DNA of 27,062 bases from assembly GCA_029986255.1 (NCBI GenBank), contig DALTYD010000010.1:1-27062 (forward strand), in the 5' to 3' direction. Made by a program: the position numbers and the translations under genes. This DNA is from Methanocorpusculum sp. (GTDB taxonomy: Archaea; Halobacteriota; Methanomicrobia; Methanomicrobiales; Methanocorpusculaceae). The notes beneath the pieces are model-generated. The model ran no database searches. It saw nothing but the letters and a program-made list of their open reading frames with translations, and was not told where the DNA came from. Each line of letters starts with the position of its first letter. Positions within the stretch are counted from its first letter, which is position 1. Below are positions 17,445 through 26,409 of the stretch, piece after piece.

Positions 17445-18661
17445 CACCGATGATTTCTGTGGATCAGTTGTCGGTTGAATATGGAGATCAAAAGGTTCTC
17501 TGTGATCTGTCGCTTGACATCGAAGAAGGGCAGTTCATTGGCATTCTCGGACCCAATGGGTGCGGAAAAACAACTTTTTTGCGCGTCTTGTCTCGAATTC
17601 TTGCTCCGGATACTGGGACTGTCATCATCAAGGGGCTTGATGTTGAGGAGTATAATACGCGGGAGCTTGCACGGATTTTAGGATGTGTGCGACAGGAAAC
17701 GGATGTTGTATTTCCATTTACCGTCCGTGAAATCGTGATGATGGGTCGCTATCCTCATATAGGGAGGATTGTGCCTTTGTGTGAAGATGATATGGCATTG
17801 GTAGAAAAAGCAATGCAGTGGACAAATACATTGCATCTTGCCAATAAACTGATAACTGAGGTGTCTGGAGGTGAACGCCAGCGGGTATTGATTGCTCGTA
17901 CACTGGTACAACAACCGAAAATTTTGCTATTGGATGAGTCAACATCTCATCTTGATATTAATCATCAGATGGAAATACTGAGTTTGATTCAGGAACTGAC
18001 ACCAAAAATTACTGTGATTGGAGTTTTTCATGATTTTAATCTTGCATCTTATTTCTGTGATCAGCTGATTCTGATGAATAGTGGGAAGATCGTGGCTATA
18101 GGGCCTCCGGAGGATGTGTTAACAGAGGAACGGATTTCTGAAAACTTTTCGGTGAAAATGCTTGTACATATGCATCCTCTAACAGGAAAGCCATATCTAG
18201 TTCCTGCATATGATGTTGAGGTAGTTGCAGATGGATTCCGTATTCATGTAATCTCTGGAGGGGGTTCTGGTTCGGAACTGTATCATGTCCTGCTATTGCA
18301 TGGATTTCATGTTACTGCAGGTGTACTTGCAGCTAATGATTCTGATGCGATGGCAGCCACATCGCTTGGCATTGAGGCTGTGATTGAGCCCCCATTTGCG
18401 GCCGTTTCTGATGCGGCAGTTGAACGCTTGTATGATATGATCGTGAAAGCAAATGCGGTGGTAGTTGCAGGGATGCCAATCGGTCCTGGAAATCTGGAAA
18501 ATTTGTCAGTTCTGAAGCGTATTGATGTACCGGTGTACTTCCTTGGACGATGTGAGGATTACGCGAATGGTGCGGTAGACACTCTTTTTTCGGAACTTAT
18601 TGAGGATGGAGCGGTTACTGTGATGTCGGTTGCTGATTTGATACGGCGGATTCTTCCATGA
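17441..18661 (+). CDS. btuD: BtuD-type ABC ATPase with archaeal C-terminal domain
   Basis: This ATPase powers the BtuC-like permease. The first 250 residues form an ABC domain: Walker A GPNGCGKTT (37-45, Lys43), signature VSGGERQRV (141-149), Walker B ILLLDESTSHLD (Asp165, catalytic Glu166) and H-loop FHDFN. The D-loop region has DEST where DEPT is usual. Residues about 260-406 form an extra domain with GGGSGSELYHVLLLHGF, VLAANDSDAMAATSLG and VVVAGMPIGPGNLENL, a Rossmann-like pattern also known in haloarchaeal BtuD proteins; its role is not established. Start and stop both overlap the neighbouring genes by four bases. Substrate assignment is inference from family and context. Confidence 0.87.
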   Translation: MTPMISVDQLSVEYGDQKVLCDLSLDIEEGQFIGILGPNGCGKTTFLRVLSRILAPDTGTVIIKGLDVEEYNTRELARILGCVRQETDVVFPFTVREIVMMGRYPHIGRIVPLCEDDMALVEKAMQWTNTLHLANKLITEVSGGERQRVLIARTLVQQPKILLLDESTSHLDINHQMEILSLIQELTPKITVIGVFHDFNLASYFCDQLILMNSGKIVAIGPPEDVLTEERISENFSVKMLVHMHPLTGKPYLVPAYDVEVVADGFRIHVISGGGSGSELYHVLLLHGFHVTAGVLAANDSDAMAATSLGIEAVIEPPFAAVSDAAVERLYDMIVKANAVVVAGMPIGPGNLENLSVLKRIDVPVYFLGRCEDYANGAVDTLFSELIEDGAVTVMSVADLIRRILP

Positions 18662-19380
18662 GAAGGTTTGGTGTTTCCACGAGTTGTTTACTGGAAGAGC
18701 CGCTTTCTGATGCTCTGATGCTCCTTTCGGATATATGTGATCTTGTTGAGATTCAGTGTGATGCAAGGCATTCTCTATTTTTATATGAGAATGTCTGCAA
18801 GGAATTTGATCTTCGGTACACACTCCATGCCCCATCTGGAGATGGTAATATTGCATCGGTGTTTGAACCAATTCGTCAGGCGAGTCTTGAGGTGATCCGT
18901 GAGACAGCAGAAGTTGGCACTAGGATCGATGCAGAAATGTTAGTGATTCATCCTGGTTTTTGTCTATTTCCTGATGATAGAGATGCATCAACTGCTGCGT
19001 TACTTCTGAGTTTTGACGAGCTTGGGGAGATGCAGAGAGAGAACTCCTTTCGATTTTCTGTGGAAAACCTTGGATTCTGGGAATCCTGCATGTTTCAGAC
19101 ACCGGATCTTCTTGTATATATTCGTGAGTGTGGCTGGTCATTTGTTTTGGATGTGGGCCACGTAAACCTGACGCAAACTCTCGTTCCGTGTCTATTAGCG
19201 AAACCAGATCATTTGCATTTGCATGATAACAGAGGGACATTGGATGAACATACGGCATGCGGTTCGGGAACAATTGATTTTTCACAGGTAATTGCTGCGG
19301 CTGGTTCTGCGACGATGATTGTGGAGGTTATGCACTTTGGTGACGTGGAGCGCAGTCTTTCGTTTCTCAATGGATTGTAG
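18658..19380 (+). CDS. TIM-barrel sugar phosphate isomerase/epimerase-like protein
   Basis: The 240-residue protein is a member of the xylose isomerase-like/AP endonuclease 2 superfamily. The metal-binding residues are in the expected order: Glu31, His57 (TLHAPS), His98 (VIHPGF), Glu136 (FSVENLG), Asp165 and His168 (LDVGHVN), His187/His189 (HLHLHDN) and Glu223 (IVEVMH). This argues for a working metal-dependent enzyme or an Endonuclease IV-like fold. The gene overlaps the ATPase gene by four bases, so a role linked to the transported molecule, for instance in corrinoid processing, is possible but unproven. Sugar isomerase, epimerase and AP endonuclease activities cannot be told apart from sequence alone. 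Confidence 0.8.
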   Translation: MRRFGVSTSCLLEEPLSDALMLLSDICDLVEIQCDARHSLFLYENVCKEFDLRYTLHAPSGDGNIASVFEPIRQASLEVIRETAEVGTRIDAEMLVIHPGFCLFPDDRDASTAALLLSFDELGEMQRENSFRFSVENLGFWESCMFQTPDLLVYIRECGWSFVLDVGHVNLTQTLVPCLLAKPDHLHLHDNRGTLDEHTACGSGTIDFSQVIAAAGSATMIVEVMHFGDVERSLSFLNGL

Positions 19381-19400
19381 ATGAATGCACGATAGATGAG

Positions 19401-19416
19401 TTATTGTTCTCAATAA
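19401..19416. terminator. Hairpin between convergent operons
   Basis: TTATTG (19401-19406) and CAATAA (19411-19416) form a perfect six-base stem with a four-base loop, in the 57-base gap between the convergent Btu and gat/topA operons. It is a weak AT-rich hairpin that could mark the end of either transcript. Confidence 0.3.
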
Positions 19417-19437
19417 TCAAAATTCGTTACGTTGTTG

Positions 19438-20202
19438 TCATTCAGAAAAGGAATCTTGCTCAATCTTATCCCTGTATTCACGTTCCTTATCCGCATATGA
19501 TGATATACTTGGATGCTCCAACTGCCACTCGGTACGACGGAGAATTCCATGAATTGTACTTGCCTCTCTAACTGTTAGATTTGTCCTACCAAGCACTCGT
19601 TTTGCAAGAAGAATCGTGGTTTCGCGTTTCTCTATTGGATGCTCAATCGCTTCAAGGAAGCGTTCTAAATGTGAATATAGAGCATCCATTTCGATGTGAC
19701 TAGCGAGCATATATTCTCCACGTGGTAGGTGTGCAAGTTCATAGCAGATAATACCTATTGCATGTGAGATGTTCATGATTGGGTACTCTGGTGAGGTTGG
19801 AATTGTTGCAACAATATTGCATCGACGAATTTCATCGTTGTTTAATCCCCAGTTCTCTCTTCCGAACAAAATAGAGATTCGTCCATTTACATCCTTAACC
19901 ATTTCTCGAAGTTCCAACGGTGAGTAGTATGGAATCCTCATTGGATTTGACACTGATTTCGCCAGACCTCCAGTTGTTGCAACTGTAAGACTACTGCGAG
20001 AAAACACCTCATCTAATGTTAATATCTCCGCAGACTCTAGCACATCATTTGCATGCGATGCTCGTGTGCTTGCATCCATCGTTATCTTCGGTGGCTTTAC
20101 TAGAACCATGTTATGAAATCCAAAATTTTTCATAACTCTGGCTGCAAATCCAATATTCCCCTCATACAGAGGCTCAACGAGCACAATATCGATTTGCGGC
20201 AT
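19438..20202 (-). CDS. TrmJ-type SPOUT RNA methyltransferase
   Basis: This 254-residue protein is a SpoU/TrmH-family methyltransferase of the TrmJ group, which 2'-O-methylates ribose 32 in tRNA using S-adenosylmethionine. SPOUT motifs are clear: motif 1 EPLYEGNIGFAARVMKNFG near residue 10, motif 2 ILFGRENWGLNNDEI near 110, and motif 3 IPTSPEYPIMNISHAIG near 133, forming the knotted cofactor site. The C-terminal part has helical residues usual in the TrmJ group. It is the last gene of the six-gene operon, and its ATG immediately follows the stop of the lipid synthase gene. Another RNA target is possible, but the closest resemblance is to archaeal TrmJ. Confidence 0.86.
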   Translation of the reverse strand: MPQIDIVLVEPLYEGNIGFAARVMKNFGFHNMVLVKPPKITMDASTRASHANDVLESAEILTLDEVFSRSSLTVATTGGLAKSVSNPMRIPYYSPLELREMVKDVNGRISILFGRENWGLNNDEIRRCNIVATIPTSPEYPIMNISHAIGIICYELAHLPRGEYMLASHIEMDALYSHLERFLEAIEHPIEKRETTILLAKRVLGRTNLTVREASTIHGILRRTEWQLEHPSISSYADKEREYRDKIEQDSFSE

Positions 20203-20889
20203 TTATCGTCTGACCGCCCTTACAGTTTCTCTGAGAATTGATGGTCCTGCATCGTACACAGCATTTCCTACAACAATTGCATCTGCATACTGCCCCATCT
20301 CCTCTGCCTTTTTGGCATTATTGATGCCACCCCCGTAAAATATTTGAATATCGTCTACGGCCTCGTTGACAGCTTTTGTGACTTCAGGGTTTCCATAGAT
20401 TCCACTATATTCAATGTAGAACACTGGCATGTGATAGTATTTCTCTGCAACACGTGCATATGCTGCAACCTCCTCTGGAATGAGATCGCATTTTGCTTGC
20501 GTTAGTTTTCCAACTGCTGAGTCTGGATTCATTACTACATATGCTTCGCCTATAACCTTATCCCAGATTATTGGGAAGCACTGTGCCCACTCCTTGTGAA
20601 GACCCGTAATGAACAGAGAATTTGCAGCATTTAATACTGTTGGAACAAACACTAGATCCATCCCATCAAATCGTGCCCCTGTCGGCTCTGCTGGTTCAAC
20701 CACTACTGGCAGTCCAGAGTCATGAACCTGTTCATAGAGGTCTGCAAGTTTTTCAGGTGTTACATCCAATGTTCCTGATAACATCAAAACGTCTGTTCCA
20801 CTTGCTGCAATTTCTGCAATTGCCCCGTCACTTATTACCTTGTCAGGATCGAGTTTGGTAATATGTCTCCAATCTTTCCAATTTGTCAT
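20203..20889 (-). CDS. Geranylgeranylglyceryl phosphate synthase
   Basis: The enzyme joins sn-glycerol-1-phosphate to geranylgeranyl diphosphate, the first committed step of archaeal ether-lipid synthesis. The 228-residue PcrB-family TIM barrel shows the magnesium-binding ITKLDPDK near residue 10, VVVEPAEPTGA, VFVPTVLNAAN, the substrate-contacting FYIEYSGIYGNP and the phosphate-binding IFYGGGINN and AIVVGNAVYD. I set the start at ATG 20889, which overlaps the topA stop as ATGA; an in-frame GTG nine bases earlier is less likely. It abuts trmJ downstream. This gene is strong evidence that the DNA is archaeal. Confidence 0.93.
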   Translation of the reverse strand: MTNWKDWRHITKLDPDKVISDGAIAEIAASGTDVLMLSGTLDVTPEKLADLYEQVHDSGLPVVVEPAEPTGARFDGMDLVFVPTVLNAANSLFITGLHKEWAQCFPIIWDKVIGEAYVVMNPDSAVGKLTQAKCDLIPEEVAAYARVAEKYYHMPVFYIEYSGIYGNPEVTKAVNEAVDDIQIFYGGGINNAKKAEEMGQYADAIVVGNAVYDAGPSILRETVRAVRR

Positions 20890-23696
20890 TTTCCACACTT
20901 TTTTTTAGCTTTATTCTTGTATTCGCTTAACTGTTTCCTGTCAATTCCAGTTTGGTGGGACAGTGTTTGAACCGTCGCATTCTTTAGAAGCGTACAGCTG
21001 TATATTCCTGCAAATGCAAGGGCTTTTAGGTGTTCTGGTTCGATATCGAGCGGTATCAAGCTTGCAATTCCTTCATTGAATTCTGCCTTATTGATCAATT
21101 TAGGTGCTTGTACACCTATTTGCTCTGCTACTCTCTTCTGATGCTTACAAATAGTTGATACCGATGTACCTGTTGCAAGAGAAAGACCTGCAGGATGTAC
21201 CCCTACGAATGCATTTGGATCTTCATATCCTGCTGCAACATACTTTTTGAGAGTAATGATTGGAATCCCATATTGTTTCATCCTGGCAAGATTGCTGGCG
21301 CGTATTGCTTCTGTGAGAAGCTTGTTTGCCTCATTCTCGGTGAGACCTACTGCCATTATGTCACTCTTTTTTGCACTTGCTAGGCTTGCAATGTCCACGA
21401 TCCCTTTATCGATGAATGCAGAACTAATTTTTGAATGACTGCGACCATGGCGCGGTGTGACATGTGCGATGATAAATTTTTTAAGTTCTGTTCGCTTGCG
21501 AAGCAGTCCTAAAACTGTATTAGCATCTTGAATCATTTTATCCGCATCATTCCTGGGTATATTGAGTTTTGCCATCAGATCTTCTGAGGAAATTCCGGCA
21601 AGTTCCGATATTGCATAGATGTGGGTAGCGTTCAGTTTTTCAATTCCGATCTCAGTCATACCTGGCAGCATCTTAAATGCTTCTGCATTTGTTTTAATGT
21701 GGGAACAAAGGGGGCAGCCGATCTTCCAGGCTGGAGAGCCTTTTCGAAGAAGTTGAACATGGTTGAGGTGATGGATGGAACAGATCTCATTCATTTTGGC
21801 TGCATTACCCCAGGTCGCTGGAGGTAGGCTAATGTTGAAGTTACACTTTGGATATCCTGAACATCCAATGAATTGAGAATTGCCAGCACGTCGAATTCGG
21901 AGTGGCGCACTACAAACAGGGCACATACCAACAGTCTGTTCTTCCCGGGTGCGATCCATAAGATCTTGACCGATTTCTATTTTGTTCTCTTCTAGTTCAT
22001 CAAAGATGGACGAAAGCATATTCCTTGACTCAGTTAAGACTTCGTTCATAGTCTTGGTTCCAGAGGTAATATTCTCCATTGACTCTTCTAAAGTTTTGGT
22101 CATTGTTGGAGCGGTAATAGTATCCGCAAATTTTTCAAGTGACTCGGTAACTGCCCGACCAACGATAGTTGGTTTCATAGGGTTTCCTTCAATGTACTTT
22201 CTTCCAATTAGTTTACTGATGACCTCATGTCGAGTACTTTTAGTGCCAAGTCCAAGTTCCTCCATTCTCTGAATGAGTTTGCTCTGGGAATAGCGTGCTG
22301 GGGGATGAGTTTCTTTTTCATCGCAGTTTTTATTTATGAGCGTGAGGCGATTATTGATGGACAACTCAGGAAGTCTTGTTTCTTCAGCTTTGCTGTAAGG
22401 GTACACAGAATGCCAGCCCGGAGCAACTAATTGTCCACCGGTAAGTGTGTAGGGTTCACTATCTGCGGTCAGGTTAATCTTGAGTGTTTTCCACTTTGCA
22501 TCTGGTAAAAGGGTTGCAAAGAATCTACGGACGATAAATTCATACAGTTTCCAGGTGGTGGCATCTGTGATTTCTTCCCGAGTTCCTTTTGATGTTGGGT
22601 AAATTGGTGGGTGATCGGTGGTCTCTTTTTTGCCACGGGTTGGAATGTTCCGCATATTATCCAGTACATAATTTGCATCCTGTTCAAACTCGCTATCTGC
22701 AAACATTTTGAGATGTTTGCGAATATTGAGGCTTTTTGGATAAACGGTGTTGTCTGTACGCGGATAGGAAATGTATCCTCTCATGTATAATTCTTCTGCT
22801 TTGTTCATAGCAGATGCGGCGGTAAGACCAAGTCTACCTGCGCCGACTATGAGACCAGTTGTGTCAAGTGGAGTTGGGGCTTTATCGAGTTTATTACCTG
22901 CGATGATTTCTCTTACAATAATTGGATCGCGTGTTCTGGTCAAAGCGGCTTCGGCATCTTCCTTGACAGTAAATATTCCATGGGCGTGGCGAGCAGATAC
23001 CTCTTCTCCTGCAATCTTTGCAGTAAGGGTAAGCATCCAATACTTCTCTGGAATAAAGGATTCTATTTCCTTTTCTCGATCAACAATCATTGCAAGTGTT
23101 GGACTCTGCACACGACCAACAGAAAGAATATTATCGGCCCCTCGATGGGCCGTGATGGAGAGAAATCTGGTTAACGATGCTCCCCATACAAGATCTATAA
23201 TTTGTCTGGTTTCACCAGCTGCTGCAAGATTGAAGTCGATTTCTTGTGCATCAGCAATAGCTTTGGTGATCTCGTTTTTAGTGATTGCTGAAAATCGAGC
23301 TCGATCAATAGTTACTTTCTGATTGACCAGACGGATAAGATCATAGGATTCTCTGCCAATGAGTTCTCCTTCTGTATCGTAATCTGTAGCGATGGTAATA
23401 CGGTCTGCTTTTTTCGCATGCTTCTGCATGAGAGCAATTATCTTTTTTTCAGTTGGGTGTTTTTCGATATCAGCGTTGATGAGAGAACGTGGTGGATGTT
23501 CTTCACTTCTCCAGTTGCTGTAACCTTTGGCGAAGCCAACCTCCACCACATGACCACGAAGCCCCATAACCACGGTATCGCCAAAGGTGTACTCGATTGC
23601 TGTGCCATCGCGTTTTGTATGCACTTTTTGTTTTCCTGCCATAAATACTGCGATGCGTTCTGCAACGATGTTCTTTTCGGCGATAATAAGATGCAT
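20886..23696 (-). CDS. topA: DNA topoisomerase I (type IA)
   Basis: This enzyme relaxes negative supercoils by passing a strand through a transient break. The 936-residue product has the Toprim domain first (IIAEKN with Glu7, and ATDYDTEGELIG with Asp105, Asp107, Glu109), then ETRQIIDLVWG, LSVGRVQSPTLAMI and the active-site tyrosine Tyr311 in GYISYPRTDN. A zinc finger follows near 600 (MCPVCSAPL and IGCSGYPKC), then a second, CH-containing one (CSIHHLNH and IGCPLC). The last roughly 270 residues are an alpha-helical extension resembling helix-hairpin-helix repeats, which probably bind DNA. It starts one base after the gatB stop and overlaps the lipid synthase gene, so it is translated within the operon. 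Confidence 0.94.
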   Translation of the reverse strand: MHLIIAEKNIVAERIAVFMAGKQKVHTKRDGTAIEYTFGDTVVMGLRGHVVEVGFAKGYSNWRSEEHPPRSLINADIEKHPTEKKIIALMQKHAKKADRITIATDYDTEGELIGRESYDLIRLVNQKVTIDRARFSAITKNEITKAIADAQEIDFNLAAAGETRQIIDLVWGASLTRFLSITAHRGADNILSVGRVQSPTLAMIVDREKEIESFIPEKYWMLTLTAKIAGEEVSARHAHGIFTVKEDAEAALTRTRDPIIVREIIAGNKLDKAPTPLDTTGLIVGAGRLGLTAASAMNKAEELYMRGYISYPRTDNTVYPKSLNIRKHLKMFADSEFEQDANYVLDNMRNIPTRGKKETTDHPPIYPTSKGTREEITDATTWKLYEFIVRRFFATLLPDAKWKTLKINLTADSEPYTLTGGQLVAPGWHSVYPYSKAEETRLPELSINNRLTLINKNCDEKETHPPARYSQSKLIQRMEELGLGTKSTRHEVISKLIGRKYIEGNPMKPTIVGRAVTESLEKFADTITAPTMTKTLEESMENITSGTKTMNEVLTESRNMLSSIFDELEENKIEIGQDLMDRTREEQTVGMCPVCSAPLRIRRAGNSQFIGCSGYPKCNFNISLPPATWGNAAKMNEICSIHHLNHVQLLRKGSPAWKIGCPLCSHIKTNAEAFKMLPGMTEIGIEKLNATHIYAISELAGISSEDLMAKLNIPRNDADKMIQDANTVLGLLRKRTELKKFIIAHVTPRHGRSHSKISSAFIDKGIVDIASLASAKKSDIMAVGLTENEANKLLTEAIRASNLARMKQYGIPIITLKKYVAAGYEDPNAFVGVHPAGLSLATGTSVSTICKHQKRVAEQIGVQAPKLINKAEFNEGIASLIPLDIEPEHLKALAFAGIYSCTLLKNATVQTLSHQTGIDRKQLSEYKNKAKKKCGK

Positions 23697-23697
23697 G

Positions 23698-25131
23698 CTA
23701 ATCTCCTACAAGCGTTTCAATCATCTTATGGATTTCCCGAGGATCGGATTTACCCTTTGTCTCCTTCATTACTTGTCCAACGATGAAATTAAGAGCGTTT
23801 TTCTTTCCAGATTTGTAATCGGAAACAGCTTGTGAGTTTGTGGTTAAAATTTGTTCTACAGTTTTTTGGAATGATTCACTGGACTCGCGAGAGAGGCCCA
23901 GTCTATTCACGATCTCTACAGGTTTTTCATTTATGTTTCCTGTGTGAAGATTGTTGAGCCAAACACGTAGGACTTCAATTCCAGCATTGTCAGTGATTTT
24001 TTTATCACGAACAAGTGTGATTAGATCCTTGAATTCTTGCGTATATGCTGCAACATCACAGAGTTCCATGTTCCTGTAGTTGAGCTCACCAATTAGGATG
24101 TCAGCAATCCAGGATGCTGCAAGTGTCGCCCCAACATTGGCGACACTTTCAAAGAATTCAGCAAGTTTCAGTTCTCCGGTAAGTGTCCTAGCATGATTTA
24201 TGGAAAGACCGTATTGTTGCACAAAGCGATTGCGACGTGAATCCGGTAGTTCGGGAAGAGCAATGTTTTTGATCCAAGTTGCAACATGGATAACTGGTAA
24301 ATCAGGTTCGGGGAAGTAGCGATAGTCGGTCGCGTTTTCTTTGGATCGGGCACTGATAGTGGTCCCCTTCCCTTCCTGAAAGTGTCGAGTCTCACGGATG
24401 ATGTCTCCACCGCGACGAATGAGATTTTTCTGTCGAGTAATTTCAAAGGTTAGTGCCTTTTCAACACCTTTGTACGAGGAGATGTTTTTTATCTCTACTC
24501 GTTCATGACCTTTGATGGAAATGTTTGCATCCACACGGAGAGATCCTTCTTTTTCAGGGTCAAATACGTCAAGATATTCAAGAGTCGCCCGTAGTTTGTT
24601 TAAAAAGCGGCGCGCCTCTTTGGGGGAGGAGAGTTCTGGTTCGGTGACCATTTCGATTAATGGTATGCCGGATCTATTATAGTCAACGAGGGTGTAGTGT
24701 CCACGTTCATTGTTTCCCATATGAACCAGCCTTCCTGGGTCCTCCTCAACATGGATACGTGTCATGTTGATGACTTTTGGATTTCCTGCATCGTCTTCAA
24801 TCTCAATATATCCTCCTAGAGCAAGAGGTTTATCGCCCATGGTAATCTGGTAAGCTTTGGCAAGGTCAGGATAGAAATAATTCTTTCTGCAGAACTCCCC
24901 TTCTTCTGGGATCGTGCAGTTGAGTGCTTTTGCAACTTTAAGAGCATATTCAATGGCTTTTTTATTCAAAACTGGTAATGCTCCAGGTAATCCGAGGCAG
25001 ACTGGACATACGTGAGTGTTGGGTGCATCCTCCTGGAAATCTGATGAACAACCACAAAATAATTTTGATTTTGTGTTCAATTGACAGTGAACTTCAAGAC
25101 CAATGATAATTTTTATCTCATTATCCTTCAT
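23698..25131 (-). CDS. gatB: Asp/Glu-tRNA amidotransferase subunit GatB
   Basis: GatB binds misacylated Glu-tRNA(Gln) or Asp-tRNA(Asn) and activates the acyl group with ATP before amidation. The 477-residue product has the cradle-domain signature GLEVHCQLNTKSKLFC, zinc-type cysteines 26, 28, 42 and 45 (FCGCSSD and HVCPVCLGLPG), KNYFYPDLAKAYQIT, and HVEEDPGRLVH. The helical and YqeY-like tail (about 330-477) ends with NFIVGQVMKETKGK. The start is ATG 25131, directly after the gatA stop. It is intact and of usual length. With GatA and GatC in the same operon, the complex is complete. Confidence 0.96.
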   Translation of the reverse strand: MKDNEIKIIIGLEVHCQLNTKSKLFCGCSSDFQEDAPNTHVCPVCLGLPGALPVLNKKAIEYALKVAKALNCTIPEEGEFCRKNYFYPDLAKAYQITMGDKPLALGGYIEIEDDAGNPKVINMTRIHVEEDPGRLVHMGNNERGHYTLVDYNRSGIPLIEMVTEPELSSPKEARRFLNKLRATLEYLDVFDPEKEGSLRVDANISIKGHERVEIKNISSYKGVEKALTFEITRQKNLIRRGGDIIRETRHFQEGKGTTISARSKENATDYRYFPEPDLPVIHVATWIKNIALPELPDSRRNRFVQQYGLSINHARTLTGELKLAEFFESVANVGATLAASWIADILIGELNYRNMELCDVAAYTQEFKDLITLVRDKKITDNAGIEVLRVWLNNLHTGNINEKPVEIVNRLGLSRESSESFQKTVEQILTTNSQAVSDYKSGKKNALNFIVGQVMKETKGKSDPREIHKMIETLVGD

Positions 25132-26409
25132 TTATGCCACCTCTTCGAATGCAAGTGCAGCATTCAGGAGCTCTTCTTCACCAAACATTCTCCCCATTAG
25201 CTGTAGCCCAACTGGCATACTGTGAGCAGTTCCACAGGGAAGTGAAATTGCTGGAATTCCTGCGATATTTACTGGGATTGTGAGGATATCTGTCTGATAC
25301 ATGCGCAATGGATCTGCAATCATTTCTCCAAGTTTTGGAGCTACGTTTGGCATTGTTGGGCCCGCAAGAAGATCACATTCGGTTAGGGCCCTCTGGAATT
25401 CATGACGGATTATCTGATTTGCTTGTTGTGCCTTGATATAATACTTCCCATAATATCCTGCGGAGAGGGCAAAGGTTCCTAGGAGAATCCTTCGGCGCAC
25501 CTCGTCGCCAAATCCCATCTCTCGAACTTTAATATAGGCGTCATGCCAGGGGAGGTTCATCTCTGGTTCAGGGCCATATCTGACACCATCGAAACGATCC
25601 AGATTAGAACTTGCTTCGCACGTGCACGTAATGTAGTAGGCAGCAAGAGCATATTGTAAGGATGGTAACGATATCTCGCGGATGACTGCTCCTAATTCCT
25701 CAAGTTTTTCAATCGATCTTTCAACGGTTTTAACTACGTCGATGTCAACTCCTTTTCCAAAATATTCTAGAGGAACTCCTATTATTTTTCCTTTAATATT
25801 GGCATGAAGATCTGCAAATCTGTAAGGTTTATCAACTGATGTTGAGTCCCGATGATCCCAACCGGCAATGACACTGAAGAGTTTTGCAGTGTTGGTAACA
25901 TTTGTTGCCATTGGTCCAATTTGTTCGAATGAGTTGGCATAGGCAATTAATCCATAACGACTAACTCGACCATAGGACGGTTTAAGACCAACAATACCAC
26001 AGTAGGCTGCTGGACAGCGAATGGAACCTCCTGTGTCAGATCCAAGCGCCATTTGCACCATCCCCGAGGCAATGGCAGCTGCAGATCCTCCTGATGATCC
26101 TCCTGGGACGCGAGTTATATCATGAGGATTTAATGTAGGACCAAATGCGCTGTTTTCGGTAGTGGTTCCCATACCAAATTCATCCATATTGGTTTTTCCT
26201 GCGATTGTAGCTCCTGCTGTTTTGAGTAATTCTACTACGTGTGCATCATAGGGTGGAATATAGCCGAGCAATATTTTTGAGGCGCAGGTTGTTGGGATAT
26301 TTTTTGTTGAGATGTTATCTTTAATTGCCACGCGAATGCCAGCAAGAGGTCCACAAGATTCAGAGGATATTTCGATGTCAGAAAGGAATGCATTGTATGT
26401 ATCTAACAT
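25132..26409 (-). CDS. gatA: Asp/Glu-tRNA amidotransferase subunit GatA
   Basis: GatA is the glutaminase that supplies ammonia to GatB. The 425-residue amidase-signature protein has the complete Ser-cisSer-Lys triad: Lys30 in VAIKDN, Ser105 in GGSSGGSAA and Ser129 in SDTGGSIRCPAA, with the spacings expected for GatA (75 and 24 residues). It is about 50 residues shorter at the N-terminus than bacterial GatA, as in archaeal forms. The ATG at 26409 immediately follows the gatC stop, and the stop immediately precedes gatB. Intact. Confidence 0.96.
   Translation of the reverse strand: MLDTYNAFLSDIEISSESCGPLAGIRVAIKDNISTKNIPTTCASKILLGYIPPYDAHVVELLKTAGATIAGKTNMDEFGMGTTTENSAFGPTLNPHDITRVPGGSSGGSAAAIASGMVQMALGSDTGGSIRCPAAYCGIVGLKPSYGRVSRYGLIAYANSFEQIGPMATNVTNTAKLFSVIAGWDHRDSTSVDKPYRFADLHANIKGKIIGVPLEYFGKGVDIDVVKTVERSIEKLEELGAVIREISLPSLQYALAAYYITCTCEASSNLDRFDGVRYGPEPEMNLPWHDAYIKVREMGFGDEVRRRILLGTFALSAGYYGKYYIKAQQANQIIRHEFQRALTECDLLAGPTMPNVAPKLGEMIADPLRMYQTDILTIPVNIAGIPAISLPCGTAHSMPVGLQLMGRMFGEEELLNAALAFEEVA

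Noticed and set aside
20890..20898. GTG start for the lipid synthase gene
   Set aside because: It adds three residues only; ATG 20889 forms the ATGA overlap with topA and fits the family start.
22771..23322. Long plus-strand open frame opposite topA
   Set aside because: It is antisense to highly conserved topoisomerase motifs and its product has low-complexity composition typical of a shadow frame.
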